This document shows, piece after piece, positions 25,376-37,777 of a stretch of 64,000 nucleotides of DNA (the stretch's first letter is position 1; every line of letters begins with the position of its first letter). Source of the DNA: Halichoerus grypus (lineage: Eukaryota; Chordata; Mammalia; Carnivora; Phocidae); contig NC_135726.1 in the NCBI RefSeq assembly GCF_964656455.1, positions 35,307,930-35,371,929 on the forward strand. Reading direction: 5' to 3'. Below the pieces are notes generated by a model, which was not told the DNA's origin, ran no database searches, and was given only the letters and a program-made list of their open reading frames with translations. A program made the position numbers and the translations under genes.

Positions 25376-26997
25376 ATAAAAGATTCAAATAAGTATTTAA
25401 AAAATCATCACTTTTAGTCTATTGTGTCACTTGCTTTCTTTGGCTATTCTTAGTTGATAATTTCTTTAAAAAGTGGTGTATATTATCAGAAATCATCCTA
25501 CTAAAATAGTTTGGATATTCTGTATTATCCAGAATATTCAGGGCATTGGGGTCTTAGATCAAATCAAATATTTTGCTAAGAAGCCACTAATGCCACCTTA
25601 GATTCTTCCATTGATTTCCACACAGAATTAGAATACATGTGTGAAGCATCTGTCATACACATTTCCTATAAACTTTGCACGTAAGTTGTTTGAAACTTGG
25701 AACACTTTTTTTTAATTATTTTAAAATATCAGGGAAAGGATTATATTATCAGAATACACCATAAACATCAGTTTAACTTCTAGACTTTCTGGCTAGGATA
25801 TCTGATTTGGTAAATATTTACAATGAAACTTATCATATGAGATAACACAAATTATTACCTCAGGTTGGCATTTAGGGACTGTGATAATTGGTCTAGGAAG
25901 ATTTTATTAGCTATATCAGAAACTTACTCTGTTAGCAATTAAAACACACCAGCAGCAAAGGAAAGCAAGTGATAATGTATTTTTAAATTTTTAATTTTAT
26001 CATTTATCAAAACCTTTTTAATCCATTGATTTTTATAGAATCCTAATCATTCTTGCCAACTTTGTTTTGAAAAAAAAAAAAAAACATCAGTACCTGGAAC
26101 AGTCTTTCTCCATCCTTTTGCCCTGCCAGGAAGAGAGATGGTGTACCAGTCACCCAATGAACAAAGAACACATTGATTAAAGGAACATCTCTCACTTACA
26201 GTAGAAAGACTAAAGGCAGACATGACAAAATATCAGAAGCATGGTTCTCTTAGGCAGCTAGAAAATTGGAAATAAGCCATTAAAGGGTACAGGCCAATGA
26301 GTAAGAGGAAACACTGTTGGCCAAATCATTTATATCAGAGTCCCCATATAATGAAATACAGTTAATATTAAATCTATTTAGGAACATATTTTTCTTTCAA
26401 ACTCTTAGCTTCATTTTTCTTAACCTCTACCATTCATGTTATTATCCAACTTGCCATTCTCAAAATTACAAGTTTTCCCCACCAAGAAACATTGTTCCCT
26501 ACCTGATATTCTCATATTGTTTCCGTATAGAAAAATAGAATTTAACATGCACACCACATGGAACAAAAACATGATGATATTTCTTTTAGCATCCCCCTAC
26601 AGGCAGTGAAAATAGTCCTAAAATTTTCACTCTGCCCTTTTAACTATCTTGAATGAGCCAGAGAACCTGAGCTTATTAGTGTAGATCAAGGGCTAGTCCG
26701 TATCCAGAGTACAGTCTTTTTCATAATCGAATCCTGTGTGGATATAATTGGATTAAATTCTTCCTCAGCAAGTTGGTGCCTGTTGTAGAAGATCAGCAAA
26801 ATACACCAGCCTCATCTTCCAGAACTGCTTAAATAGCCCAGGCTTTAGGTATAGAAGAGAACATCACAAAGCCCAAATGCCACAGCCTAGATTTACAAAA
26901 ATTAGGAAAGGCCATGTTAACCGGAATGACTACATATAAAATATTATAGATTCCCAGATCATATCCTAGGACACCACAAATACTATACAGATCCAAG
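25376..26997. other. Intronic sequence without recognised features
   Basis: Unique sequence, A-run near 26067. No gene or confident repeat recognised. Confidence 0.5.
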
Positions 26998-27010
26998 CAG
27001 TAAAAGGTCA

Positions 27011-27207
27011 TGGAGTGCCTAGGTGGCTCATTCGCCTGGTTAAGCATCTGCCTTCGGCTCAGGTCATGATCTCAGGGTCCTGGGATCCAGCCCCTTGTTG
27101 GGCTCCCCGCTCAGCAGGGAGCCTGCTTTTCCCTCTCCCTCTGCCCCTCCCCCTGCTCAGGCTTGCTCTCTCTCTCTAATAAATAAATAAAATATTTTTT
27201 AAAAAAA
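27011..27207 (+). mobile_element. SINEC
   Basis: Head has a small insertion (CATTCGCCTGGTTAAGC). Duplication CAGTAAAAGGTCA / CAGTAAAAGATCA at 26998-27010 and 27208-27220. Confidence 0.93.
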
Positions 27208-27324
27208 CAGTAAAAGATCAAATGTCATTGGATGGGGTTATTCAATGTCATTAGAAGTCCTTTTTATAGAACAGTAAGACAAACATCACACTTCTTTTTC
27301 AAATGAAAATAAGATCACAGGTGA

Positions 27325-27560
27325 TGATGAAGGGTGTGGGATTTGGAATTAGGCTGCCAAAATTAAAGTGCCAGCTCCACCATTTAGCAGCTATATGTTT
27401 TTAGTCAAATTGCTTAACCTCTTGATTTCCCCATAATCAAGTGGAGATAATAGTACCTACCCACATGCAATTATTGTTAACAACTGCAATAAGATGCAAA
27501 AAACACTTGCCATAGTTTTTGGCATATCATATGCCTTTAATAGCTGTTAATTCTTATTGC
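27325..27560 (+). repeat. MIR
   Basis: Core TGCCAGCTCCACCATTTAGC, TTGCTTAACCTCTTGATTTC and GGAGATAATAGTACCTACC match the tRNA-derived MIR body. Confidence 0.85.
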
Positions 27561-28539
27561 TTACAGAGGGTATTTAATTTTTATACTTTGTCCTCTTTTA
27601 GTATTCTTCATCTCCATTTTAATTGATGTCAAATGTACTCTTGTTGCAGAGCTGTCCATTTTAGAATAATGAATACTTCTCAGAACAATTTTCTCTCCCA
27701 AGAAGAGGCATGTTTTTCTCTAAAGTTGCATAAAATATTGGTTGTTTGAATGTGTTCTTTTATCTCATTTTTATAGAGATGCTATTTTTCCTCAAGCCAG
27801 TGCAGTACCAGAGGAGTTACAGACATTACTGTTAGATGCAAATTCCCAGTGGCTTAAACCCTTGCAGGGAAATAGAATTCAATGTCCTTTTGACTCAGAA
27901 TAACACACACACACATATTCACACACCAAGAAAGATAAAATTTCAGGGTTTTTCCCCCCTTTGGCTAGTGATTTTTCCCTTCATTCTTCCACCTCTTATG
28001 TCAGCATATATACATTATTTAAGTTTCATTTTTGACAAATGGACCTCAGAGCTACAGTTATGATAAAGTTCATATCTGGTATTCTTGAACAATGAAGTTG
28101 GCTTCAATATCTTACCTCAAAACAGAGTGCATGGAAATTATTAAAGTGGCATTTATCTCCTGTCCTGCCTTCTTAATTAATGTAGACTCTTAAATTACAG
28201 CATAATCTATTTTACAATGGCATTAAACAGTCAGAATTATATGTCAGTGTAACATTCTCCTGGAGAATAAGAATGAATCAACTTTAAAAAGTGTTACTTT
28301 TTTCATTACATAAATGTGTATTTGAACTGTTTTATAAAGTCAGATTATGATACAGTCATAGAAGAACATATAGGCATTTGAATCTAGTGATTAGGGTATC
28401 ACAAATGCCTTTTATGTATTTATCTTTAGGTAGACAGTCTGTATTGGTACCTATGTGGTATAAACTGATACAGTATTTTTAAGTGGGGAATATGTTACAA
28501 GACTCAGGTTTGATGTATTTGGAGAGTAAAATTTCTTTA
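27561..28539. other. Intronic sequence without recognised features
   Basis: Unique sequence with a short CA run near 27903-27915. No exon or repeat family recognised. Confidence 0.5.
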
Positions 28540-28870
28540 TTCATTCATTTGTTGAGAAAATATGTACTGAGTGCCTAATATGTGCCAGGCCTGTTCTAAG
28601 CTCTTATAATATAGAAGTAAACAAAACAGACCTAAATCTTAGCCCTCATAGAGATTACATTCTAGTAGGGGGAAAGAGGCAATAAACATAATAAGTAAAT
28701 TATGTAATACTAATTAGTTGTCAGGAAGTGATAAGAGCTGTGGGGCAGGGGAGGATAAAGCCAGGTAAAAAGGATAGTCATCAATTTTCTGTAGAGTGTT
28801 CAAAGCAGGCTTTCTCTGAGAAAGTGCCATTTGAACAAAGATTTGAAGGAGGTAAGAGAGTTAAACATAC
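28540..28870 (+). mobile_element. L2 3' end
   Basis: GCCTAATATGTGCCAGGCCT, CTCATAGAGATTACATTCTA and GGCAATAAACATAATAAGTA follow the L2 3' consensus in order. Confidence 0.85.
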
Positions 28871-28929
28871 AGTTATCTTTTGAAGAATATTCTTGGCAAA
28901 GGAAAAAACCAGTGCCAAGGCTGGCACAT

Positions 28930-29375
28930 TACTCATAAAAGCCAAATGGTGGAATTAACCCAAATGTCTATAATGGATGAATGGCTAAACAAATCAAAGT
29001 ATATACATATACAAGGAATATTATTCAGACATTAAAGGAGTGAACTACTGATAATTGCTAAATTTATATAAACCTTGAAAACATTATACTAGGTGAAAGA
29101 ATCCAAACACAAATGATCACGTTTGTATGATTCTTTTTAATATCATACATGTAGAATAGATAAATCCATAGAGACTGAGAGCAGATTAGAGGTTACCAGG
29201 GAATGGGGAGTTATTACTTAATGGGTATGGGTATATTTATGGGGTGATGAAATGTTTGGAAACTAGAGAGAGCTGGTGGTTGCACAACATTCTGAATACA
29301 CTAAAGGCCACCTAATTTTTATACTTTAAAATGGTTAATTATACATTATGTGAATTTCACCCCTAAAAAACAATA
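28930..29375 (+). mobile_element. Old LINE-1 3' end
   Basis: ATTACTCATAAAAGCCAAAT, GGTGAAAGAATCCAAACAC and the 3' UTR ending TATGTGAATTTCACCCCTAA. Diverged and non-coding. Confidence 0.85.
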
Positions 29376-29473
29376 AGGAAATGTAATGTCATAGGTGCTT
29401 TCATTGTAAACTAGTAGAAATGTAAAGTAGTACACCTCCAGGTGTCTTAGCACAATTTGTTGAAGAGACTATT

Positions 29474-29693
29474 TTTTTTGTCTTTTTTTAATTTAAATTC
29501 AATTAATTAACATATAATGTATTATTGGTTTCCGAGGTAGAGGTCAGTGATTCATCAGTCTTACATAATACTCTGTACTCATTACACCACTGCCCTCCTT
29601 AATGCCCACCACCCAGTTACCCTATCTCCCAACCTCCCTCCCCTCCAGCAACCCTCAGTTTGTTTACTATGATGAAGAGTCTCTTATGGTTTG
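29474..29693 (-). mobile_element. LINE-1 3' UTR, antisense, short
   Basis: Reversed L1 3' UTR (AACATATAATGTATTATTGG; GCAACCCTCAGTTTGTTTAC). 12-bp duplication GAAGAGACTATT at 29462-29473 and 29694-29705. Confidence 0.9.
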
Positions 29694-29838
29694 GAAGAGA
29701 CTATTCTTTTATCCAATGATTGTCCTACTTCATGACCCAGTATTCCATATCTAGGAATGTAAAAAACTAATCTTGATGCGGACAAGTATGATGTGCAGAG
29801 ATGTTCACTAAAGCATTATTTATAATGGTGAAAGATTA

Positions 29839-29896
29839 ATCACTTCTTGGCCTTTTGGCTAAGATCAAGTTTAGTATCTTTTCTTATCAGTTTAAT
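29839..29896 (+). pseudogene. Truncated U2 snRNA retropseudogene
   Basis: 58 nt match the 5' end of U2 snRNA with few changes (CTTGGCCTTTTGGCTAAGAT; TTCTTATCAGTTTAAT), stopping before the branch-site-proximal stems are complete. No A-tail follows. Near-identical 13-mers flank it (TAATGGTGAAAGA at 29823-29835, TAATAGTGAAAAA at 29898-29910), as expected for an L1-mediated tailless retropseudogene. No upstream snRNA promoter element is apparent, and the molecule is too short to function. Confidence 0.9.
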
Positions 29897-29910
29897 GTAA
29901 TAGTGAAAAA

Positions 29911-30870
29911 TAAGGAGAAATCCATCATCTCCAACAATAGATTTTTTCAATGATGATACAAGAGGATTAATGTAGGCAATAAAATTGTTTTTGATAATGT
30001 CTGTAGATTTTAGAAAAATAATTTTTAAAGGCATATATAATAAATGTCTTTTAACTATTAGTTTGGTTTTCTCAGTGGGATTTCAGTGTTGCAATAATAT
30101 TTCTCTCTGCTTTCGTATTTTTAAAGAATTTTAATAACATGAGAAAATACTCATAAAATAATACTGAGTGAAAAGCAATAAAACTAAACTATGCTCATGT
30201 GTTTGTGCATGCACATGTCTAGGGAAAAAATTACATGATTAAAAGTATGCTAAAATATAATAATTATGTCTTCATTTTGAGATTTTAGATACTTTTATTT
30301 TCATTATTCTTTGTAAGTTTTTAAGTTTTCTTATTAAACATACCATTTTAATTTGAAATCTATGCTCTAAGGTCTTATTAGAGTATTAATGATAAAAGTC
30401 CTTATTTTGGTTCTTTACAGTAAGGTAATTATAGGAAAATAATTTAGATGTGTAGTTAGATCTCTTAAGTCAGTCTTTGCTGGTAGTGTAATGAAATCAG
30501 TATATATTTGATTTTTACTTCAACTATGTAATAATAAATTTTATGATAACATATAGCTAACATGTATTACTTATTGTGCAGGACAAGATACTCAAGTTTA
30601 AGCATTATCATTCAATCAGCATTATCACTCAGTTCTACTAATTTGCAATTCATTATATTGCTTTACAATTTTGCATACATTGTTTAACTTTTTTTAAATG
30701 CCTATCCCTAAGTTCACTGTTTCTTTCCATTATACATATCTATTTCTAACATAAGAACTATATTAAAAAATCATGTATACTTTCAAATGATTTCATATTT
30801 CTGGGTAATGTTTAGTGATGTTAGCAGAGTCCCACTGAATATTAAAATATTTAGGTATTAATTAGCCTTA
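29911..30870. other. Intronic sequence without recognised features
   Basis: AT-rich unique sequence; nothing recognised. Confidence 0.5.
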
Positions 30871-31179
30871 TCCTTTTTTTTATGTTCAGTTAGCCACCGT
30901 ATAGTACATAATTAGTCCTTGATGCAGTGTTCAGTGATTCATTAGTTAAGTATAACCCCCAGTGCTCATCACAGCACGTGCCCTCCTCAGTACCCATCAC
31001 CCTGTTACCCCCTCCCCCTAACCCCCTCCCCTCTGAAACCCCCAGATTGTTTCTCAGGGTCCATAGTTTCTCATGGTTCATCTCCCTCTCTGCTTTCTCC
31101 CCCTTTGGATTTCCCCCCCTTCCCCTATGGTCCTCCGTGCAATTGCTTATGTTCCACATATGAGTGAAACCATATGATA
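30871..31179 (-). mobile_element. LINE-1 3' end, antisense
   Basis: Reversed 3' UTR (GTATAACCCCCAGTGCTCAT; CCCCAGATTGTTTCTCAGGG; CATATGAGTGAAACCATATG). Older than the 15243 copy. Confidence 0.87.
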
Positions 31180-32713
31180 ATCCTTTAAATGTTCAGTTTA
31201 ACTATGTAGGAAATATATACTCTCCTAGGGAGAGACTGACTTTTGGAATGCCGGTGTGAGGACTGCATGAACCTGCTCTCCCCAAAAAGGAAAAAAATAC
31301 GGGTCAAACAACTAATATCAACCATTTCAGAACTCTAGAAATTAACCAAAGCCACAGAATGGACTATGTTGTCTATCCAAGAGGAACTGCTAATCCTCAA
31401 TAAGACTGCAGGTTCTGTGGCACTCTAATTTGGGCTTTTCCCACCCAAGCTCCCTTCTCTACTGAGTGGTATGGCAATGCAGCAGCCGTGAAAGCCAGTA
31501 GCTCACAGTCAGTAGACAGGACTGACTGAATTAAAATTCCCATCCCCAGAGCACTGTCAATATTTTATCTAAACTAGCAACTCCCTGGAAAATCCCCATT
31601 CTCAGGAGGTTGGGGCTATTTGATTTGACTCGGAGTTCAGCCCAGCAGTAAAAAATAGAATTTAAAAAAAAGTCCTGTCCCCCTGGGCATTACCAAAAAC
31701 AAAAATCATCTGCTAGCAAAATCTGAGCTACCTAAGCCTATGATTTCAGGTGTAGTGAAACAAGAGCCTGGTCAAAGTATAAGAAGTCCTGAGGAACTAG
31801 GTAACCATGGGCAACTTTGCAAAACTCCAATATATTCATGGGGATCTAGAAGGCTATGAACATGCCTAGAAAGGAAATTACTTCATTCAAATACTCAGCT
31901 TGAGTATACTACCTTAAGGCCCTGCTCAAGCAAGAAATGAAAGCTAAAGCTATCCTATAAACTGCTTGAAGTTTGAAGGCATGCTTCCACACACAAATTC
32001 TCCAGCAAAGTGTGGAAGACATACAGACAAGATATTTAAGGAAATCTTGTGTACCAGTCATTGGTTATACCAACCCAAGTATGCCTAGGAAGCCAGGCTG
32101 AAGACAAAAACTTTAAAAATAAGAAAATAAAATAACTTTGTGGCAGGGAATGCAGAATCTATAGAATTCATCCAGGGAAAGTCACTAAACAAATGAACAA
32201 CAACAACAACGAAAAACCAACAAATCCTTAAAGGGAGATTGTTGATAACATAGTTGTTATATTATCTAAGAAGTCCACTTTCAACGACAAATTATAAGAC
32301 ATGCAAAGAAACAGGAAAGTATGCCACAAACACATTTGAAAAAAATAAAAGCAAACAACAGAAAAATGTGCCCAAAGATACTGGACTTAGTTGACAAAAA
32401 ACTATAAATCAGCTATTATAAATATGTTCAAAGAACTAAAAGAAACCAGGATTGAAGAATTAGGGGGTAAGTATGACAACTATGTCTCACTAAATAGAAA
32501 ATGGAAATAAGGAGATAAAGATCATTTTCAAAAATCAAATAGAAATTCTGGAGGTGGAAAATACAGTAACTGACGTGAAAAATTCAGTAGAGGGCTCAAT
32601 AACAGATTTGAGTTGACAAAAGAATAAGCAAGCTTGAATATAGATCAAACCTGAATACAAATCTCTGCATACAGAGAGTATACAAGCCTGGGTTACAGGA
32701 AAAAACTTCAGAG

Positions 32714-32918
32714 GGGTGCCTACATGGCTCAGTCGGTTAAGTGTCTGACTCTTGATTTCGGCTCAGGTCATGATCTCAGGGTTGTGATTGAGCCCTGCGT
32801 TGGGCTCTGTGCCCAGCAGAGAGTCTTCTTGAGATTCTCTTTCTCCGTCTGCCTCAGCCCCTCCCTCCTCCTCTCTGTGTCTCTCTCAAATAATAAATAA
32901 ATAAATCTTTAAAAAAAA
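32714..32918 (+). mobile_element. SINEC, older variant
   Basis: Body GACTCTTGATTTCGGCTCAG. Flanked by AAAAAACTTCAGAG at 32701 and a near-identical AAAAAACTCAGAG ending at 32932. Confidence 0.93.
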
Positions 32919-34013
32919 CAAAAAACTCAGAGACCTATGGACCCTCCATCAAGCATACCAACATATGAATAAGGGGATTCTTAGAAGGAAAAGAGAAAAA
33001 GGGGCAAAATAAATATCTGAAGCAATAATGGCTAAAACCACCCAAATTTGTTCAAAACATTAATCTGCACATCTAAAAAGCTCAACCAGTTCCAGGGAGA
33101 ATAAATTCAAAGAGATCCACATATAGTCAAACTGTCAAAAAAACAAAGACAGAAAGAGACTATTGATAGCAGCAAGAGAGATGCTACTTACCATGTCCAA
33201 GAGAGCCTCAGTAAGGTTCACAGCTGACTTCTCACCAAAAACCATAGAAGCCAGAGGGGTTGATATATTCAAAGTACTATAAGGGGGGGCGGGGAATCTG
33301 TCAATCAGGAATTCTATATGTGGCAAATCTATCCTTCAAAAATGAAGGAGTTTAGACATTCCTAGATAAACAAAACAGACAATTCATCTCTAGTACACCA
33401 ACCCTACAAGAAATGCTGAACTGAGAGGACAACTGGACAGTAACTCAAATCCACACAATTAAGTAAAAAACACCAGTAAGACTATAGATAAACATAAAAT
33501 ATGGTAATGCCTCATTTCCTATCTGATCTAAAAGACAACTGTATAAAATGATCATTACAAACCTGTGTTGATGGGTTGATAATGTATAAAAATATAATTT
33601 GTATAATAAGAGCACAAAGGAAGGGGGAGGACAATAGCTATATTAGAACAAAGTTGTTATATGCACTAGGAATTAAATTTTTTTTTAGTTAATATGCTAA
33701 TTGTAATCCCCGTGGCAACCACAAAGACAATAATTCAAAAAATAGAAAAAAACAACTAGGGAATTAAAATGGTACACTAGAAAACATTTAACAAAGCAGC
33801 AATGGAGGAATAGAATTAAAAAGACATAAGACCTGTACAAAACCAGTAGTAAACAGGAGATATAAATCCTACCTTATCAGTAATTGCAGTAAATGTAATT
33901 GGAATAAACACTCCTATCAAAAGGCAGAGTTTGGTAGAATGGATAATTATATATGACCCAATTATGTGCCATCTACAAGAGACACTTTACGTTCAAAGAT
34001 ACAAAAAAGTTGA

Positions 34014-34128
34014 GGGGCGCCTGGCTGGCTCAGTCAATGGAGCATGTGACTCTTCACCTCAGGATTGTAAATTCAAGCCCCACATTGGGTATAGAGATTA
34101 CTTAAAAAAAATAACATCTTTAAAAAAT
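34014..34128 (+). mobile_element. Older short SINE
   Basis: Tailed by GTATAGAGATTACTTAAAAA. Imperfect 16-bp duplication GATACAAAAAAGTTGA / GATATAAATAAGTTGA. Confidence 0.9.
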
Positions 34129-34188
34129 GATATAAATAAGTTGAAAGTAAAAAGGTGGGGAAAATTATGCCATGCAAAGAGTAACCAA

Positions 34189-34390
34189 GGGCGCCTGGGT
34201 GGCTCAGTTGGTTAAGCAACTGCCTTCGGCTCAGGTCATGATCCTGGAGTCCCGGGATCGAGTCCCACATCGGGCTCCCTGCTCAGCTGGGAGTCTGCTT
34301 CTCCCTCTGACCCTCCCCCATCTCATGCTCTCTCTCTCATTCTCTCTCTCTCTCTCAAATAAATAAATAAAATCTTAAAAAAAAAAAAAA
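34189..34390 (+). mobile_element. SINEC
   Basis: Full length, long A tail. Flanks GTAACCAA (34181) and GTAACCGA (34391). Confidence 0.94.
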
Positions 34391-35896
34391 GTAACCGAAA
34401 GAAAACTGGGGTGGCCATTCTAATATCAGGCAAACTAGACTTTAAGAAAAAAAAATTGTTACTAGAGACAAAGAAGGACATTTTATACTGATAATAAAAA
34501 GGGCAATCCATAAGGAAGCTATAATAACTATAAAGACATTGGCACCTAACAACAGAGCACCCTAAATACATGAAGAATTGAGGAGAGAAATCAATAATTC
34601 AAAATAAATTATTGGAGACTTTCATACCCCACTTTCAGTAATGGATCAAATGAGGCATAAGATCTATAAGAAAAGAGAAAATAACACTAAACCAGCAAAA
34701 CCTAAGAGATATGTATAGAACACTCCATCCAACAGCAGCAGAATATGCATTCTTCTCAAGCACAACTGGAAAGTTCTACAAAGTAGACCATATGCTAGAT
34801 CAAAACAAGCCTCAGTAAATTTAAAAGGTTTGAAATCATGCCAAGTATGTTCCCCAACTACAATGGGATGATATTAGAAGTCATTAATATTTGAAAATTC
34901 ACAAATATGTGGAAATTAAACATCACACTCCTAAAAAACCAATGGGTTTCAAATCACAAGGAAAACTAGAAAATACTTTAGGTACGTGGAAACAAAAACA
35001 CAGCATGCCACAATGTATGGAATGCATCTAAAGTGGTTCTTAGAGGAAAATTTAGTGCTTTAAGTGCCTATATTAAGGACTAGGAACAGTCTATAATTGA
35101 TAACCACTTTAAGAAACTAGCCAACTAAACTAGCAAACTAAACCCAAAGCAAGCAGAAGGTAAGAAATAATGAGATAAAATAAGTAGGGAAGAAAAACAT
35201 AAAACAAATTCAACCAAAAGATTTTTTTAAGATTAACAAAATTTATAAACCTTTAGACCTTTAACTAGACTAAAAGACTCAAATTACTAAAATCCAAAAT
35301 GAGGGAGGATACTACTACCACCCTTCACAGAAATACAAAGGTAGCTACACAAATATATAGCCAATAACATTTGAAAAGCAGCTCAGCTTTATGTTTTATG
35401 TTTGACATTTTTTTTATCTCATTTTATTCTGAAGCTAGATTATCTATAAGGTCTTTTTAGGATAAAATATGGAAGAAAATCATATGAGGCAAAACCATTT
35501 TAGGCAAGTTCTTAGACATGACACCAAAAGCATGATCCATCAAAGAAAATATTGAAAAATAGAATTTCACCAATATTAAAAACATTTCATTTGTATGAGA
35601 GAGATACTATTGAGAGAATGAAAGATAAACTACAGACTGGGAGAAAATATTTGGAAATTATATATCTGGAACATGATTTGGGTTCAGAATGTGTAAAGAA
35701 TTCTCAAAGCTCAACAATAAGAAAACAATCCAATTTAAAAATAGGGAAAAGACTGGAAGCAATACTTAACCAAAAATATATATATATATAGGTGTTCTGG
35801 AAAATTATTTGCCATTTTCTTGTAGGATTAAACATACATTTACAATCTGTCCCACAAATACCACTCCTGGGCATTTATCCTAGACAACTGAAAATT

Positions 35897-36083
35897 TATA
35901 ATAAATAGAAGGGCTGTAAACATCTGTGTATAGGTTTTTATATGAACATATAAATAGCAATGGAGAAGGGACTGACTTAAATCTGCATAACAAATCTTAC
36001 TGAACAACTCTCATTTATCATACTTTTTATATGAACATATAAAAACCTATACACAGATGTTTACAGCCCTTCTATTTATTATA
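35897..36083. repeat. Inverted repeat with 48-bp perfect arms (templated insertion)
   Basis: 35897-35944 is the exact reverse complement of 36036-36083. Of the spacer, 35955-36025 is the reverse complement of 36652-36722 inside the nearby LTR, with 2 mismatches in 71. The right arm reads as normal L1 sequence continuing into CCCAAACTGGAAACAACCAA, so the left arm plus spacer (about 35897-36029) is the inserted part. Confidence 0.93.
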
Positions 36084-36389
36084 GGCCCAAACTGGAAACA
36101 ACCAAGATGTCTTTCAACAGGTGAATGGATAAACAAATGGTGGAACATTCACACAATGAAATATTATTCCTAATGAAGAGGCATGAAACCTCAATACACA
36201 ATACTTAGATGTATTTCAGAGGCATTATGCCGAGTAAAAAAAAGTCAATATCAAAAGTTACATATAGTATGATTCCATTTATATGACATTCTCAAAAAGA
36301 CAAACTACAGTCCTGGGAGAGGATCTGACATACATAAGGAGAGCATGATGAAATTTTTACAGATACAGAACTGTTTTATACCTTTATGG

Positions 36390-36964
36390 TGGTTTAGAAG
36401 AGGAAAAGAAATCTTTTTCTCTACCTTTCTTTGGTCCTCCAGGTGGGGCCCTATAAATTAGACTGGCCAAAGACAGATTAACAAATATATTAACATGTAC
36501 ATAGTACATGTACACTTGGGAACATCCAGTGATGAGTAACCCAAAGGGATGGTTAGAATTTGGACTTAAATACCATTTTAGGCTAAACAGTGGACAGGGG
36601 ATTTAGGGTTTCTGGGCAAAGGAAACAAGTTATGGGAAGGTGGTCCAGGAAAAGTATGGTAAATGAGAGTTGTTCAGTAAGATTTGTTATGCAGATTTAA
36701 GTCAGTGCCTTCTCCATTGCTAAGAGTTCTCCTTTAAGTCTTCCATTGATGAGAGTTAAAAGTCCTCCTCTTGCTGCTATGGGAGAGAGACATTTTTACA
36801 AAGGAAAACTTCCTGCATAAATGTAAATTTCCTTTATAAAAGGAAAAGTAGTGCCCTGTTTTTAGAGTTTTTCCTGTACCTACTGGTTCTCAATGGCCAT
36901 TAGCTCAAAATAATCCATATGCCAAAGAGCCATATTTTGGGATGGCATATTCTGGTACCCTTCA
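36390..36964 (-). mobile_element. Solitary LTR, probably class I endogenous retrovirus
   Basis: This about 575-bp block interrupts the L1 3' UTR and has no L1 similarity. On the minus strand it starts TGAAGGGTACC. Its distal end contains an AT-rich GTTAATCTGTCTTTGG stretch and a GAGGACCAAAGAAAGGTAGA segment, the layout of class I (ERV1/gammaretrovirus-like) LTR 3' ends. No internal viral genes are present, so it would be the product of LTR-LTR recombination. Family and exact edges are uncertain. Confidence 0.55.
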
Positions 36965-37348
36965 GGAATGATGGTTCTATAAATCCATACTTGTGTTAAA
37001 ATTCAGATAATTGTATACTCTAAAAAGTGTATTTTTATTTTAATTTGAGCAATAAAAATGTCTAACTATGAAAAAAAAAAGAAAGAAAGAAAAAGAAAAG
37101 CAGCTCAGCATCATTAGTCATTGGGGAAATGCAAAAAAAGCCACAATGAGATATCACGTCACAACCACCGGAATGGCTATGATCGAAAAGACAGATAAAG
37201 TGTTAGCAAGGGTGTGGAAAACTTGAAACCTTCATACGTGTTGGTGGGAATAGAGAATGGTGCAGCCATTTCGGAAAACAGAAGTTGACACAGATACTTG
37301 TATGGGAATGTGCACAGCAGCATTATTCATAAAAACACCACACATTGA

Positions 37349-37546
37349 GGGCTCCTGGGTGGCTCAGTCATTAAGCATCTGCCTTCAGCTCAGGTCATGA
37401 TCCCAGGGTCCTGGGATCGAGCCCCGCATCGGGCTCCCTGCTCAGCGGGAAGCCTGCTTCTCCCTCTCTCACTCCCCCTGCTTGTGTTCCTGCTCTCGCT
37501 ATGTCTCTCTCTGTCAAATAAATAAATAAAATCTTTGGAAAAAAAA
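37349..37546 (+). mobile_element. SINEC, young-looking
   Basis: Very close to the window consensus. Perfect 18-bp duplication AAAAACACCACACATTGA at 37331-37348 and 37547-37564. Confidence 0.96.
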
Positions 37547-37777
37547 AAAAACACCACACATTGATTGTATCTATATGAATCTCCAGAAGAGGCAAATCTA
37601 TAGAGAAAGTAAGATTAGTGGTTACCCATAACTAAGAGAGTAGGGGTTAGAAATAGGGAGTAACTGCTAATGGGAATGCAGTTTCTTTGTTGGGTGATGA
37701 AAATATTCTAAAATTTGACTGTAGTTATGGCTCAACAACTTTTTTAATATACTCAAAACCACTAGTTGTACATTTTA

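Larger units (their letters stand above)
35388..37094 (+). mobile_element. LINE-1 inserted into an older L1, later modified
   Basis: A perfect 15-bp duplication GAAAAGCAGCTCAGC (35373-35387, 37095-37109) brackets a 1.7-kb L1 with an A-rich tail (37071-37094). Its ORF2 end includes AAGTTCTTAGACATGACACC and its 3' UTR ends AATTTGAGCAATAAAAATG. It carries a solitary LTR (about 36390-36964) and an inverted templated insertion (35897-36029). Confidence 0.88.

Noticed and set aside
27776..27903. Possible ITFG1 exon after TTTTTATAG
   Set aside because: An open frame follows an acceptor-like site, but there is no donor and the peptide does not match the expected ITFG1 sequence ahead of the 38201 exon.
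35388..35460. 5' inversion (twin priming) at the start of the nested L1
   Set aside because: The first about 70 bp do not read as L1 in sense, but their reverse complement did not match L1 either, so I could not support it.
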